From: DAOVXM01 sp963746255
Lineage (GTDB): Bacteria; Chloroflexota; Anaerolineae; Anaerolineales; UBA4823
DNA: 64,000 bases
Direction: 5' to 3'
Assembly: GCA_963746255.1 (NCBI GenBank)
Contig: CAVVAJ010000005.1
Location: 682,001-746,000, forward strand
The translations under genes and the position numbers were made by a program. Positions 46,141 to 54,761 of the stretch are shown here, piece after piece. The notes under the pieces are model-generated. The model worked only from the letters and a program-made list of their open reading frames with translations, was not told the DNA's origin and made no database searches. The first letter of the stretch is position 1; each line of letters begins with the position of its first letter.

Positions 46141-46571
46141 TTTTCCATTCGTTTCAATAATGAGTAATTGCACATAATAAAGAGACTACAGTTCTGATGA
46201 ATAAATGTGCGTAGCCACTTCTTGATAGTATTTCACAGGATTGTGTAACAATTTTTTGGCAAAGTTGGTCTTGTAGGGTTGCTTACTCGTGTACATGCCA
46301 TATCGTTGTATTCTTTATAATAATTGCGTGTAGACATATGAAATTGCGATCTCGGTATGCTTCATGCAAGGGTTTACTAGAATAACTCACCAACACTCTT
46401 TTATACATTGAAGCCGTTTATTATTTCAATAAGAATCTATGTCTACATTGCTGTGCTAACATAGGTGGGTGATATAATGACGCAAGCTTGAATCATGACA
46501 ACCTGAGAAATCTCAATCCTATATAAAGCTTTGTATCCTTGATCAAAGGGATTAGTACTGTTTCACATCCT
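46141..46571. other. Intergenic region with promoter for the LuxR-Kelch gene
   Basis: No gene is supported between the protease stop and the LuxR-type gene. Apart from the extended -10 promoter near 46473 I see nothing distinctive; the sequence is AT-rich. Confidence 0.6.
46448..46478 (+). promoter_or_regulatory. Extended -10 promoter upstream of LuxR-Kelch gene
   Basis: TGATATAAT at 46470-46478 is a perfect extended -10 element (TGnTATAAT). A weak -35 TTGCTG lies 19 nt upstream. Predicted transcription start is about 46485, roughly 85 nt before the coding start. Confidence 0.55.
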
Positions 46572-47879
46572 ATGGCGGAAATCAGCGAACTCAGTGAGCG
46601 CGAGGTACAGATATTACAGCTTGTGGCGACCGGGGCGAGCAACAAAGAAATCGCCAACCAGTTATACATAAGTACAAATACAGTTAAAGTCCATTTACGC
46701 AATATCTTCGCCAAGATTGGTGTAGCCTCGCGCACTGAAGCAGCAATGTTTGCGGTGCAAAGCGGATTGATTCAACCGGTGGGTGAGGAACAACATGGAC
46801 TAAGTGACCGATTACCGGTTCACGAAAATAGTTCGGGCATGAGTTCCTTATCTTTTCGATATGTAGCATATGCAATCATAGGATTACTTCTCATTACTGT
46901 AACAATCTTCGGGGTGTACTTGCTGCGCGATCCAAATACATTTGCTTCTACACAAACAGAGTTAGTAACAGAGGAATCAAGATGGCAAACACGTAGTGAA
47001 TTACCAACCGCAAGAAGGGGATTAGCTGTAGCAGCGTATGAGAATGTAATTTACGCTATCGCTGGTGAAAGTGCTGAAGGTGTGACTGGAATTACCGAGA
47101 TATATCAGCCTGAGACTGATACTTGGACAACCGGGATCCCTAAGCCGGTACCTGTGGTTGATGTTAAAGCTATTGTTTTAGGAGGGAAGATTTACGTACC
47201 CGGGGGAAAGCTTGCCTCTGATGAAGTTACAAATATCCTTGAAATCTATAATCCTCGGACAGATAAATGGGAACTTGGTGCCGAATTACCATTTGGGATT
47301 AGTGCATACGCAGCTTCAGGTTTTGAGGGGAAACTTTTTCTATTTGGGGGCTGGGGAGGAGAGGATTACTTAGACACTGTGTTTGAATATGACCCTAATC
47401 AAGATAGTTGGGTTGAGTTAACCAAGATGCCCATCAAGAGAGCTTATGGTGGAGCGGCGGTTTCGGGGGGGAAGATTTATGTTCTAGGTGGTATAAATGA
47501 CGAGGGCGTCTTATCAAATAACCATGTCTACGCCCCTGAACTTGATCAAGTAGATATGAATCCGTGGAGTGAGGCGGCAGATTTACCAGAAAAACGATAT
47601 GCGATGGGTGTTACCAATGTTGTCGAAAATATTTATTTGATTGGGGGATCCCATGATAATGGTGTGCTCGATTCTTACATATATTTCCCTACCACAAACT
47701 CTTGGCAACAATTAGATCAGCCATTTATTCAGTCTCTGACTAATTTTGGACAAGTTTTACTTGGTACGCGGGTGTATCTAATGGGGGGTGAGACAAACGA
47801 AGAAGTTATTGCAAAAAACATAAGTTATCAAGCAATTTATACACTTTCAATCCCAGTTGTGTCAAAATCTGAAGAATAA
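46572..47879 (+). CDS. LuxR-type HTH protein with transmembrane helix and extracytoplasmic Kelch propeller
   Basis: A 435-residue protein with three parts. Residues 4-66 are a LuxR/GerE helix-turn-helix (LSEREVQILQLVATGASNKEIA, then TVKVHLRNIFAKIGV). A single transmembrane helix spans about 97-118. Residues 140-430 contain repeated Kelch-type units (G-G-x-I-Y-V-x-G-G patterns such as GGKIYVLGGI and NIYLIGGS). The order suggests a one-component membrane regulator that senses outside the cell and binds DNA inside. ATG 46572 is used; a TTG at 46539 would add 11 residues. A promoter and a terminator frame it as a single-gene unit. Confidence 0.87.
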   Translation: MAEISELSEREVQILQLVATGASNKEIANQLYISTNTVKVHLRNIFAKIGVASRTEAAMFAVQSGLIQPVGEEQHGLSDRLPVHENSSGMSSLSFRYVAYAIIGLLLITVTIFGVYLLRDPNTFASTQTELVTEESRWQTRSELPTARRGLAVAAYENVIYAIAGESAEGVTGITEIYQPETDTWTTGIPKPVPVVDVKAIVLGGKIYVPGGKLASDEVTNILEIYNPRTDKWELGAELPFGISAYAASGFEGKLFLFGGWGGEDYLDTVFEYDPNQDSWVELTKMPIKRAYGGAAVSGGKIYVLGGINDEGVLSNNHVYAPELDQVDMNPWSEAADLPEKRYAMGVTNVVENIYLIGGSHDNGVLDSYIYFPTTNSWQQLDQPFIQSLTNFGQVLLGTRVYLMGGETNEEVIAKNISYQAIYTLSIPVVSKSEE

Positions 47880-47880
47880 T

Positions 47881-47915
47881 AAAAGCTGAGAACAAATATA
47901 GTATCTCAGCTTTTT
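47881..47915. terminator. Bidirectional intrinsic terminator
   Basis: AAAAGCTGAGA (47881-47891) and TCTCAGCTTTT (47904-47914) are perfect reverse complements with a 12-nt loop. T-runs flank the stem on both strands, so it can end the LuxR-Kelch gene and the converging lipoprotein gene. Confidence 0.85.
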
Positions 47916-47948
47916 ATTGGCTTTTTTGGAGATTAATACAATTAACAA

Positions 47949-48524
47949 TTATGGAGAATACGGTAATGATTCGTAATCTAGTTCACCCAGCTCGGTGGTC
48001 TCTCCATTTGTGACTGTAAATAAGAATTGATCGTTATTATCCGGATCATGGAGGAGGTAGGCATCGATAACTATATCCAGTATCAGCCCATATTTTCCCG
48101 CAGGGATGTCAGCAAATACGAAACGACCATTCGGGTCCACGTAAGCTCGGGGAGAGGATGCGCGATCATAGGACGCAATTCTTTCCACACCTTGATCATC
48201 CTTGCTGACGGCTGCCAAATATAATATCGCATTGGTTGCCGGTGCGCGCTCAATTAGTAGTAAGCCAGTTACTACACCCGAATCCGATTTTGGCTCTGGT
48301 ATTGGACCATTGGTTGCCTCTACTGATATCGTAGGAGCTTCTTGAGGTTCGGGATAGGGGGAATAATCAGAAATCTGAGGTGGTAATGGATATGGATATG
48401 CTGTCGTTTCGATTTCTGGAGAAGTTTTAATTTCTTCAGATTGCGGTATAGTTGGAGAACTCGAGCATGCGCTCAATAGACACAGTGCCCAGGTAATCAA
48501 GACAATAGTCAATATTCGTGCCAT
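47949..48524 (-). CDS. Lipoprotein with carboxypeptidase-regulatory-like domain
   Basis: A 191-residue protein with a lipoprotein signal peptide ending LLSAC (cysteine 20). A proline-rich stretch with repeated YPYP/YPEP follows (residues 40-65). The C-terminal half (GVVTGLLLIERAPATNAILYLA ... DPNGRFVFADIPAGKYGLIL) matches a carboxypeptidase-regulatory-like beta sandwich. Function unknown; attached to the outer face of the membrane. GAGGT precedes the ATG. Confidence 0.83.
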   Translation of the reverse strand: MARILTIVLITWALCLLSACSSSPTIPQSEEIKTSPEIETTAYPYPLPPQISDYSPYPEPQEAPTISVEATNGPIPEPKSDSGVVTGLLLIERAPATNAILYLAAVSKDDQGVERIASYDRASSPRAYVDPNGRFVFADIPAGKYGLILDIVIDAYLLHDPDNNDQFLFTVTNGETTELGELDYESLPYSP

Positions 48525-48574
48525 ACTTACCTCTCGAAAGGTTATTGGGATATGCTAGAGAATTATGAAAATGC

Positions 48575-48601
48575 TGGGGCGACCGTTTTCAGGTCGCCCC
48601 A
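48575..48601 (-). terminator. Hairpin terminator of the repeat-protein gene
   Basis: TGGGGCGACC (48575-48584) pairs with GGTCGCCCCA (48592-48601) over 10 bp with a 7-nt loop. Reading the minus strand, AGCATTTTC follows the stem. It lies about 37 nt after the stop of the minus-strand gene at 48638. Confidence 0.65.
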
Positions 48602-48637
48602 CCTTACTCCATATTGAGGTTTCAAAGAGTCGATCTG

Positions 48638-49939
48638 CTAAGGATTAACACCTTCGTACGTTAGTAATTGGTCAGAAGTTGTACTTGATCCGAGCTCGTT
48701 CACAACCCCAACGATTTGTGCACCAACACCAGCTGTGCAGGTTCCGGATCCGACATATGCATTAGCAATTTGGCCTAATTGCAGGGCATTCAAAGCTTGT
48801 CCAGGAGCTAATGATCCACTAACAGTATATGTTGAACCGGTGAAGGTGCAGTTCACGGATGTAGTTGTAGAGCCGACATTCATGATGTTGAAACCCGTGA
48901 AATAGCCGCCATTGCGATCCATGATCAATGGCATGACGACAGTCTCGGTGGCTGCAGTAGGATCGAAAGCACCGTAAGCTTCACCGTTGAGGCCTACCCT
49001 CAACTGGTTGACAATTGCGACCAATGGTTGGTTGGCTGAGTTTGCGCTTACTTCCGCAGAACCCACGAATCTGGCAAGAGGAATACAGTTGCTGTTGGCG
49101 CCATTCGCAAATGCTGCCAGGGCAAAGGTCTTGGATGATTTCGCCGGAATAGTCTGTGTCTCAGTGCAGGCAGTGCCGTCAGTAGGAGTATATGATAGGG
49201 TTACAGCGGTGCTTAGATCACCAACATTTTGGACTTGCACACCAGTCTGGTAGCCAGCATTATTTGCGTTGATGAGAGGCATAACTGGATTAGTGCTGCC
49301 ACTAGTAAAGCCGCTGTAGGCAAACATAACATCAGGATTCTCCTCTATAACGCTTGCCGCAATAGCTACATCGCTTTCCACAATTGCGGAAAAGACCGCC
49401 TGAGTATGTGTTTCAGCTGCTTGGTTGAACGTGTGCGCTGCCCCGGGTTTGACGGTTGCTGAGTTGGTTGTCCCATCGCTGTAGTTCACGGTGACGCTTG
49501 CATCGGTTGAACCGGTGTTTTGCACATTGAACCATGTATTATATCCAGAGTTATTTTTCATTAACAATGGAATCAGCACATTCAGGCTGCCTTCAGTTGC
49601 AGCGGAGTATGAAGCGGCTGCCAATCCGCCATCACCCAGGATATTTCCTATGGCTGCAACTCTTTTATCCGATGAGATCACTACTGAACCGTTGAAACCA
49701 TCTGCAACGGTTAATGGGAAATAAGTCTTGGAACCATTTCCTGGAACGCTATCTGGAACGGTTGTAGCGATTGTCCCATCTTGATTATAGAAAACTATTG
49801 ATACTGTTGCAGTATCGGGATCTAGGTTTTGTAATTGAAAACCTGATGTATAGGTGAAAGCTTGAGCAGAAGCTCCCCCTACTGCACTAAAGGCAACGAA
49901 AACAAATGAAAAAACTAGCAAGATACGAATCGCTTTCAT
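48638..49939 (-). CDS. Secreted four-repeat surface protein
   Basis: A 433-residue protein with a signal peptide (MKAIRILLVFSFVFVAFSAV...ASAQA). The mature part has four related beta-rich units of about 100 residues: FTYTSGFQLQNLDPDTATV, IPLLMKNNSGYNTWFNVQNTG, MPLINANNAGYQTGVQVQNVG and MPLIMDRNGGYFTGFNIMNVG. The common pattern is G-(Y/F)-x-T-x-(F/V)-x-(L/I/V)-x-N-(L/V/T). No enzyme motif is seen. It may be a surface coat, adhesin or matrix protein. ATG 49939 is chosen because GGAGG lies 8 nt before it; the upstream ATG at 49954 would overlap that site. Confidence 0.8.
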   Translation of the reverse strand: MKAIRILLVFSFVFVAFSAVGGASAQAFTYTSGFQLQNLDPDTATVSIVFYNQDGTIATTVPDSVPGNGSKTYFPLTVADGFNGSVVISSDKRVAAIGNILGDGGLAAASYSAATEGSLNVLIPLLMKNNSGYNTWFNVQNTGSTDASVTVNYSDGTTNSATVKPGAAHTFNQAAETHTQAVFSAIVESDVAIAASVIEENPDVMFAYSGFTSGSTNPVMPLINANNAGYQTGVQVQNVGDLSTAVTLSYTPTDGTACTETQTIPAKSSKTFALAAFANGANSNCIPLARFVGSAEVSANSANQPLVAIVNQLRVGLNGEAYGAFDPTAATETVVMPLIMDRNGGYFTGFNIMNVGSTTTSVNCTFTGSTYTVSGSLAPGQALNALQLGQIANAYVGSGTCTAGVGAQIVGVVNELGSSTTSDQLLTYEGVNP

Positions 49940-50110
49940 TATGAGGTCCTCCATTTATTATAAAATGATATATGTTGAAAAATCTTGTTGTAATAATTTT
50001 AGCTGCATAAGGTAGATTATCAATACCTCATTGGAGTTATTTAAATCACCACAACACAACTTCGACTTGGATTTAACGAGTATTTCTTTAAACTTGATAA
50101 TACTAATGGG

Positions 50111-51058
50111 TTAATTTGTGATGTATTCGTGTTTTGCTGCAATACTAACTAATGCCCAGACAATTTCATAGAGAATTACTACCAGACGAAACGCGATTGC
50201 CACCACAACTGCAACAGATGAGGGCATGATGTTAGCTAGTAACAAACTCAACCCGACTTCAGTTATTCCTAAATTGGTTGGTAGAAAGAAGAACGCTAAT
50301 GATAGGAGATTAACCAGACCAAAACTCCCAATGATGTAAGGTAGATTTTCAATTGGAATTGAAGTAATGCTGTTGCCAACAGAGAACAAAAGTAATCCAC
50401 CTAATATCCACGCAAAGAGATATGTAATCAACCATTTCAGAATTTCTAAATAACTAAATTGTGCTGCTTCAATTTTCAACAGCCGGAAGATCCAATCCAT
50501 AAATCTCGGCTGAATTACTATTATGCATATTAGGACGATAATTCCAAGGAGAAAGGGGTTGAGTTGGTATTGTAGGATAATTGGAATTGAGAAAATCACA
50601 CAAACGAATACGCTTGACAACACTGAAACAGCTAATTCCATACCACTGGCTACAGTGGTGAGTTTTGGATCAATTCCTTTCTTCATATAGAGCTGAGCGC
50701 GATTCGCGATATACCACAGCGTCCCAGGAATTCTCTTGGTGATATTTGCGATGGAGAACAATCGAAAATGTGTGATGTAGTTTACGTGTTTACTTAACGT
50801 ATTCATTATCCAACCCCATACCAAAGCGACAATTGCCAAGTCTATACTGTACAATATAAATGATAGAGCAAAGAATTGTGGGTGGAACTGCCAATTGTAG
50901 GCCAGGAGCAGGTGCCGCTCTCGATATACCAAGTAACCTAGAATTGCGATTGCTATAAGTATGGTTATGGCCGGCAGAAGCAAAGGATTGATCTTGCTTG
51001 GTTTACTGGCGAAATTGCTTTGCTTCGTTATTGTAGGAGGTTGGTTGTTTTCAGGCAC
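50111..51058 (-). CDS. Flippase-like membrane protein (LPG synthase TM-region family)
   Basis: A 315-residue protein with about eight hydrophobic segments, matching the lysylphosphatidylglycerol-synthase TM region/UPF0104 family. Typical features are IANITKRIPGTLWYIANRAQLY in the first half and FFLPTNLGITEVGLSLLLA near the end. Members act in lipid or lipid-linked intermediate handling; often they sit in glycan clusters, as here. The start overlaps the preceding methyltransferase stop by 8 nt. Confidence 0.82.
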   Translation of the reverse strand: MPENNQPPTITKQSNFASKPSKINPLLLPAITILIAIAILGYLVYRERHLLLAYNWQFHPQFFALSFILYSIDLAIVALVWGWIMNTLSKHVNYITHFRLFSIANITKRIPGTLWYIANRAQLYMKKGIDPKLTTVASGMELAVSVLSSVFVCVIFSIPIILQYQLNPFLLGIIVLICIIVIQPRFMDWIFRLLKIEAAQFSYLEILKWLITYLFAWILGGLLLFSVGNSITSIPIENLPYIIGSFGLVNLLSLAFFFLPTNLGITEVGLSLLLANIMPSSVAVVVAIAFRLVVILYEIVWALVSIAAKHEYITN

Positions 51059-51779
51059 GAGAGCATATAAAAATGAAGTGATTGGATAGATTTACTGGAA
51101 CAAATACATTCAAAAGGAGACGTAATAGTTTTTGAGGTTTCTTGAGTAAGAAAACTATGTCATCTGTATTCCGAGGGAATACGACCTCTCCGTAACCTAC
51201 TACTTTATTTATTTTCAGTCCATTATCGACAAGCAATCTTTCCCAAAACCGCCGAGTGCCATATCGCTGGAGGGGTTGACCATCATCGAAGACATCTCCT
51301 GTAGAGTAGACATACCTGATATTTCCAAAGAAACCGAAAGCATTGGGCAATAAAATACATGCTATGCCATCCTCCTTTAAGATGCGCGTAATCTCCTGAG
51401 CCCCACAAACAGGCGTGATGTAATGTTCCAAGCTGCCAATATGGGTAATATAGTCAATAGATTTATCTTTGAGTGGTAATTTTTCTCCATCACCAACAAT
51501 CCAACGAGCATGGGATGATTGTTTTTGCCCGTCGCGTAGCGCTTCTATAGCGAAATCAATCCCTAAGGCCTGTAAACCGATTTCTTCCGCGCTCGCTACC
51601 AAGCGTCCTTTTCCACAAGAAATATCGGCTAAGGTATTTCCGGCTTTTGGGTTTAAAAGTGAAATTATCCAAGAGTAGAATGAGTCACGCTGCAATAAGC
51701 CCTCATTTGAATATATTTCACTATAGGCAGCTTGAGTATCACTCGAGCTTTCCATCTTTGGGTGCCGTATCTCAATCAT
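51051..51779 (-). CDS. Class I SAM-dependent methyltransferase
   Basis: A 242-residue enzyme with the SAM-binding motif LADISCGKGRLVASA, the post-II acidic residue in LGIDFAIEAL, and SIDYITHIGSLEHYI. It lies in a four-gene overlapping minus-strand operon with a GT2, a second methyltransferase and a flippase-like protein. It probably methylates a sugar or lipid-linked intermediate of the surface glycan. The specific target is unknown. Confidence 0.85.
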   Translation of the reverse strand: MIEIRHPKMESSSDTQAAYSEIYSNEGLLQRDSFYSWIISLLNPKAGNTLADISCGKGRLVASAEEIGLQALGIDFAIEALRDGQKQSSHARWIVGDGEKLPLKDKSIDYITHIGSLEHYITPVCGAQEITRILKEDGIACILLPNAFGFFGNIRYVYSTGDVFDDGQPLQRYGTRRFWERLLVDNGLKINKVVGYGEVVFPRNTDDIVFLLKKPQKLLRLLLNVFVPVNLSNHFIFICSRA

Positions 51780-52707
51780 TTGTTTTGATTGCCGTTATCG
51801 TCATTAACGGTCCGTGTAAATCCAGACTTCCAAGAAAGAATATAGGTGAAGAAAGAATTCGTGAAATTGGATGATATAGGAAACCTACGATGAATTGTCG
51901 ATACTCTGATTTCATTTTTCGCTTATTCAACCAAAAACGTACGTCCAAAACAAAGGTTGGATAGCTTCCAATTCTACAGCTCGCACCAAGTATCTTAAAC
52001 TTTGAAAGGTGAAGCATCATTGAAATGGTTTTCGGTGTAAAGACATATAAATGACGTGGTGCATCAAGACCTGCCCAGGTTGAACCAAATAACTTTGCAT
52101 CCCAACTGTCACCATTTGGTACCCGGAATACTAAAATGCCGTCTTCTTTCAAGATACGGTTTATTTCAAAGAGCGACCCAAGGGGATTATGAAGGTGTTC
52201 CACTACATCCCACATTGTTATGACATCGAAGAATTGATCTGGGTAATTTGCTTCTTCGATTGTGCCAGCGAACACGTCCAGATTGTACTGATCGCGCGCT
52301 ATTCCGGCTGCGTGAGCACTGGTTTCCACACCCATTAAGTCCCAAGAACCCAATTTCTCCATATCTCGTAGAAAATGGCCTGTTGCGCAGCCGATATCGA
52401 GTAATCTGCCTTGGTTTTTATGACGTGTAACAAACCTACGCCGTTTATCCATCCCGTATTGGAGCGCACGATTAAGTAACCATGAATTGTTACTGTGCTT
52501 TAGAGTTGGTGCATGCGATTCATACTCAGGAGGATAATGTTGTCCCATCTCATCGAATGATGGACGCGGGTTTTGATAAATCAGTGCACATTCCTGACAT
52601 TGAACGATACTTACTTGAATATCATCTCGTTCCAGCAATAAATCTGAGAGTCGGAAGAGTTGTCTATTCCGGTTACCCTGGCATAAATTACAGTTTACCG
52701 TTTCCAT
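51772..52707 (-). CDS. SAM-dependent methyltransferase with N-terminal zinc-binding module
   Basis: A 311-residue enzyme. Two CxxC pairs, CNLC and CQEC (about residues 4-45), form an N-terminal zinc-binding module, followed by YQNPRPSFDEM. The SAM motif is LLDIGCATGHFLRDME and the fourth motif VITMWDVVEHL. This layout is widespread in sugar C- or O-methyltransferase-like proteins of glycan clusters. ATG 52707 is preferred to the upstream TTG at 52719. It overlaps the GT2 gene by 13 nt and the next methyltransferase by 8 nt. Confidence 0.87.
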   Translation of the reverse strand: METVNCNLCQGNRNRQLFRLSDLLLERDDIQVSIVQCQECALIYQNPRPSFDEMGQHYPPEYESHAPTLKHSNNSWLLNRALQYGMDKRRRFVTRHKNQGRLLDIGCATGHFLRDMEKLGSWDLMGVETSAHAAGIARDQYNLDVFAGTIEEANYPDQFFDVITMWDVVEHLHNPLGSLFEINRILKEDGILVFRVPNGDSWDAKLFGSTWAGLDAPRHLYVFTPKTISMMLHLSKFKILGASCRIGSYPTFVLDVRFWLNKRKMKSEYRQFIVGFLYHPISRILSSPIFFLGSLDLHGPLMTITAIKTND

Positions 52708-53567
52708 CCGTCTACCCAACCATTTACTAGAGGAGGGATTAATTCAGATTTTTGTTGCATAATATCTCGAACGATAATCTTTATAGACCGTAATATTGAA
52801 AAGACAAATAATAATACCCTCTGCAACCCATGTGAGTACCGACGATAGAATATAATCTGATTTCGAATTTTATAATACCTCGATCGCGGTTTAATTTTGT
52901 CAGCGCTTTTAGAAACTTTGTGCCAAACCTTTGCTTGTGTGATGCAGACAGCGTGATAGCCAGCGATGCGTGCGCGCCAGCAATAATCTACCTCTTCACC
53001 ATACATTACTAGTGTCTCATCGAACATACCAATTCTATCTACAACATCCCTTTTTATTATCATTGCGCAGCCACTCACAAAATCCACTGGGATTGTCTTT
53101 GGAAGATCCACAGGGGCTATTTTTCCATGGTATGAGTTATGCGTAAGTAATGTGCCACCTAACATGTGGTCGCCTAAATACCAGATTCGTTCAGGCTGGG
53201 AGTAATAGAATATTAAGGGGGCAATAATTGCAAATGAATCTGATTCGGAAATGTAATGTTGAATTTCTTGATAGAATTTTACATCAACAACGGTGTCATT
53301 ATTTAATAATAGGATCCAATTGGCTTTAAGATTAAGAGCAACTTGAATCCCTTGATTAATCGCTCTGACATAACCCAAATTATTATCGTTAATGATGAGT
53401 TGGAGCTCATCACTAAATTTCGATTTGAATGATTTGGGCGAATCATCACTAGAGCCATTATCGATTAATATTATTTGGTTGAGTGATACACCCGCATGGA
53501 TGAGTGATTCGATACACTCAATAGTATCATGCTCTAGATTCCAATTAACTATTACTATATACAACAT
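52695..53567 (-). CDS. Glycosyltransferase family 2
   Basis: A 290-residue GT-A glycosyltransferase. The N terminus MLYIVIVNWN and LIDNGSSDDSP are the nucleotide-sugar binding strand; LLLNNDTVVD carries the DxD-type acidic motif and DETLVMYGEEVDYCWRARIAGY the ED-type catalytic-region motif of rhamnosyltransferase-like GT2 enzymes. A basic C-terminal helix follows. ATG 53567 is selected because the fold starts there; the frame extends further upstream without domain content. It is the first gene of the minus-strand operon and faces the divergent GT4 genes. Confidence 0.88.
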   Translation of the reverse strand: MLYIVIVNWNLEHDTIECIESLIHAGVSLNQIILIDNGSSDDSPKSFKSKFSDELQLIINDNNLGYVRAINQGIQVALNLKANWILLLNNDTVVDVKFYQEIQHYISESDSFAIIAPLIFYYSQPERIWYLGDHMLGGTLLTHNSYHGKIAPVDLPKTIPVDFVSGCAMIIKRDVVDRIGMFDETLVMYGEEVDYCWRARIAGYHAVCITQAKVWHKVSKSADKIKPRSRYYKIRNQIIFYRRYSHGLQRVLLFVFSILRSIKIIVRDIMQQKSELIPPLVNGWVDGWKR

Positions 53568-53684
53568 CAGTTTACTTTCAAGGATTAAATAGTTACGTCC
53601 AGTGAAAAATTCAGGTCGAGAGTATATCATACCGGCTACGTATAGATGTAGCCACCTAGTATCAGGTTAAGTATAATAGCGTAT

Positions 53685-54761
53685 ATGCGAATTTTATATA
53701 TTGTGGGGCGGGAAATTGAATATCCACGGAATGATGTCCTCTTGAGAGCATTTCAACGGTTTAGCAATGTGGATGTAATCGGCGTGCAGAAACGCCCAAG
53801 TTCATTGTTGATTAACAGCATTATTTTGACATTGCGCGCAACTCCCAAATTGCTTTTCTCACGATACGACTTGGTTTTTATTGGCTTCTATGGTCACATC
53901 ATCATGTTATTAGTTGGATGGCTGTCGCGTGCACCAGTGGTCTTCGATGCTTTTCTCTCTACTTATGATACTATCTGTTTTGATCGAGAGATATTTCACC
54001 CGAAATCAATTATTGGGCGGATTGCATTCTGGTTGGATAGATTCACATGCCAGATTGCTCAACAAGTACTTTTGGATACACCTGAAAATGTGCGATACTT
54101 TGTTGAAACATTTAACCTCTCAGACAATAATATTAAAAGTGTCCCTGTTGGATGTAATGAAGATGTATTCCATCCACAATTAGGCCAGCCTGATGGGGGT
54201 TTCTGGGTCCTGTTTTACACTACTTATTTGCCATTACATGGAGTGGATATCGTAATCGAGGCAGCAAGTCAATTAGCCGCCTACAAATCCATCCGATTCC
54301 GCATCATTGGCGATGGCCTTGAATATCCTCGTATTCAACAGATGGTGATTGAACGCGCTTTATCAAACATAGAATTGCTTCCATCTGTTCCGCTTCATAA
54401 ATTACCAGAGGAAATTGCGGCAGTTGACGTATGCCTGGGGGGGCATTTTGCGTTCAGTGGGAAAGCCAATCGAGTGGTTCCTGGAAAGATATACCAGATA
54501 TTGGCTATGGGCTGCCCATTGATTGCAGCCGATACTCCCGCAAATCGCTCAATATTAACACATATGGAATCGGCTATGTTATGTCAGACGGGAAACCCAG
54601 GGAGCCTAGCAAAAGCTATTCTCCTGCTTAATCAAAATAACACTTTGCGCCGTTACCTAGGGGAAAATGGACGATCGTTGTACGAGAAATGTTGCAGTGA
54701 GGAACTGATCACCAAGAAAGTAAAAAATATCGTAGAGAACATTTGTGAAGGCAATCTATGA
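53685..54761 (+). CDS. Glycosyltransferase family 4
   Basis: A 358-residue GT-B enzyme. The C-terminal domain has VLFYTTYLPLHGVDIVIEAA, IIGDGLEYP and the PGKIYQILAMGCPLIAAD segment that includes the usual GT4 donor-binding loop, though the canonical E-x7-E is not exact. No ribosome binding site precedes the ATG, but TATAAT lies 7 nt upstream, as in leaderless messages. Its stop overlaps the next GT4 start by 4 nt (ATGA). Confidence 0.87.
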   Translation: MRILYIVGREIEYPRNDVLLRAFQRFSNVDVIGVQKRPSSLLINSIILTLRATPKLLFSRYDLVFIGFYGHIIMLLVGWLSRAPVVFDAFLSTYDTICFDREIFHPKSIIGRIAFWLDRFTCQIAQQVLLDTPENVRYFVETFNLSDNNIKSVPVGCNEDVFHPQLGQPDGGFWVLFYTTYLPLHGVDIVIEAASQLAAYKSIRFRIIGDGLEYPRIQQMVIERALSNIELLPSVPLHKLPEEIAAVDVCLGGHFAFSGKANRVVPGKIYQILAMGCPLIAADTPANRSILTHMESAMLCQTGNPGSLAKAILLLNQNNTLRRYLGENGRSLYEKCCSEELITKKVKNIVENICEGNL

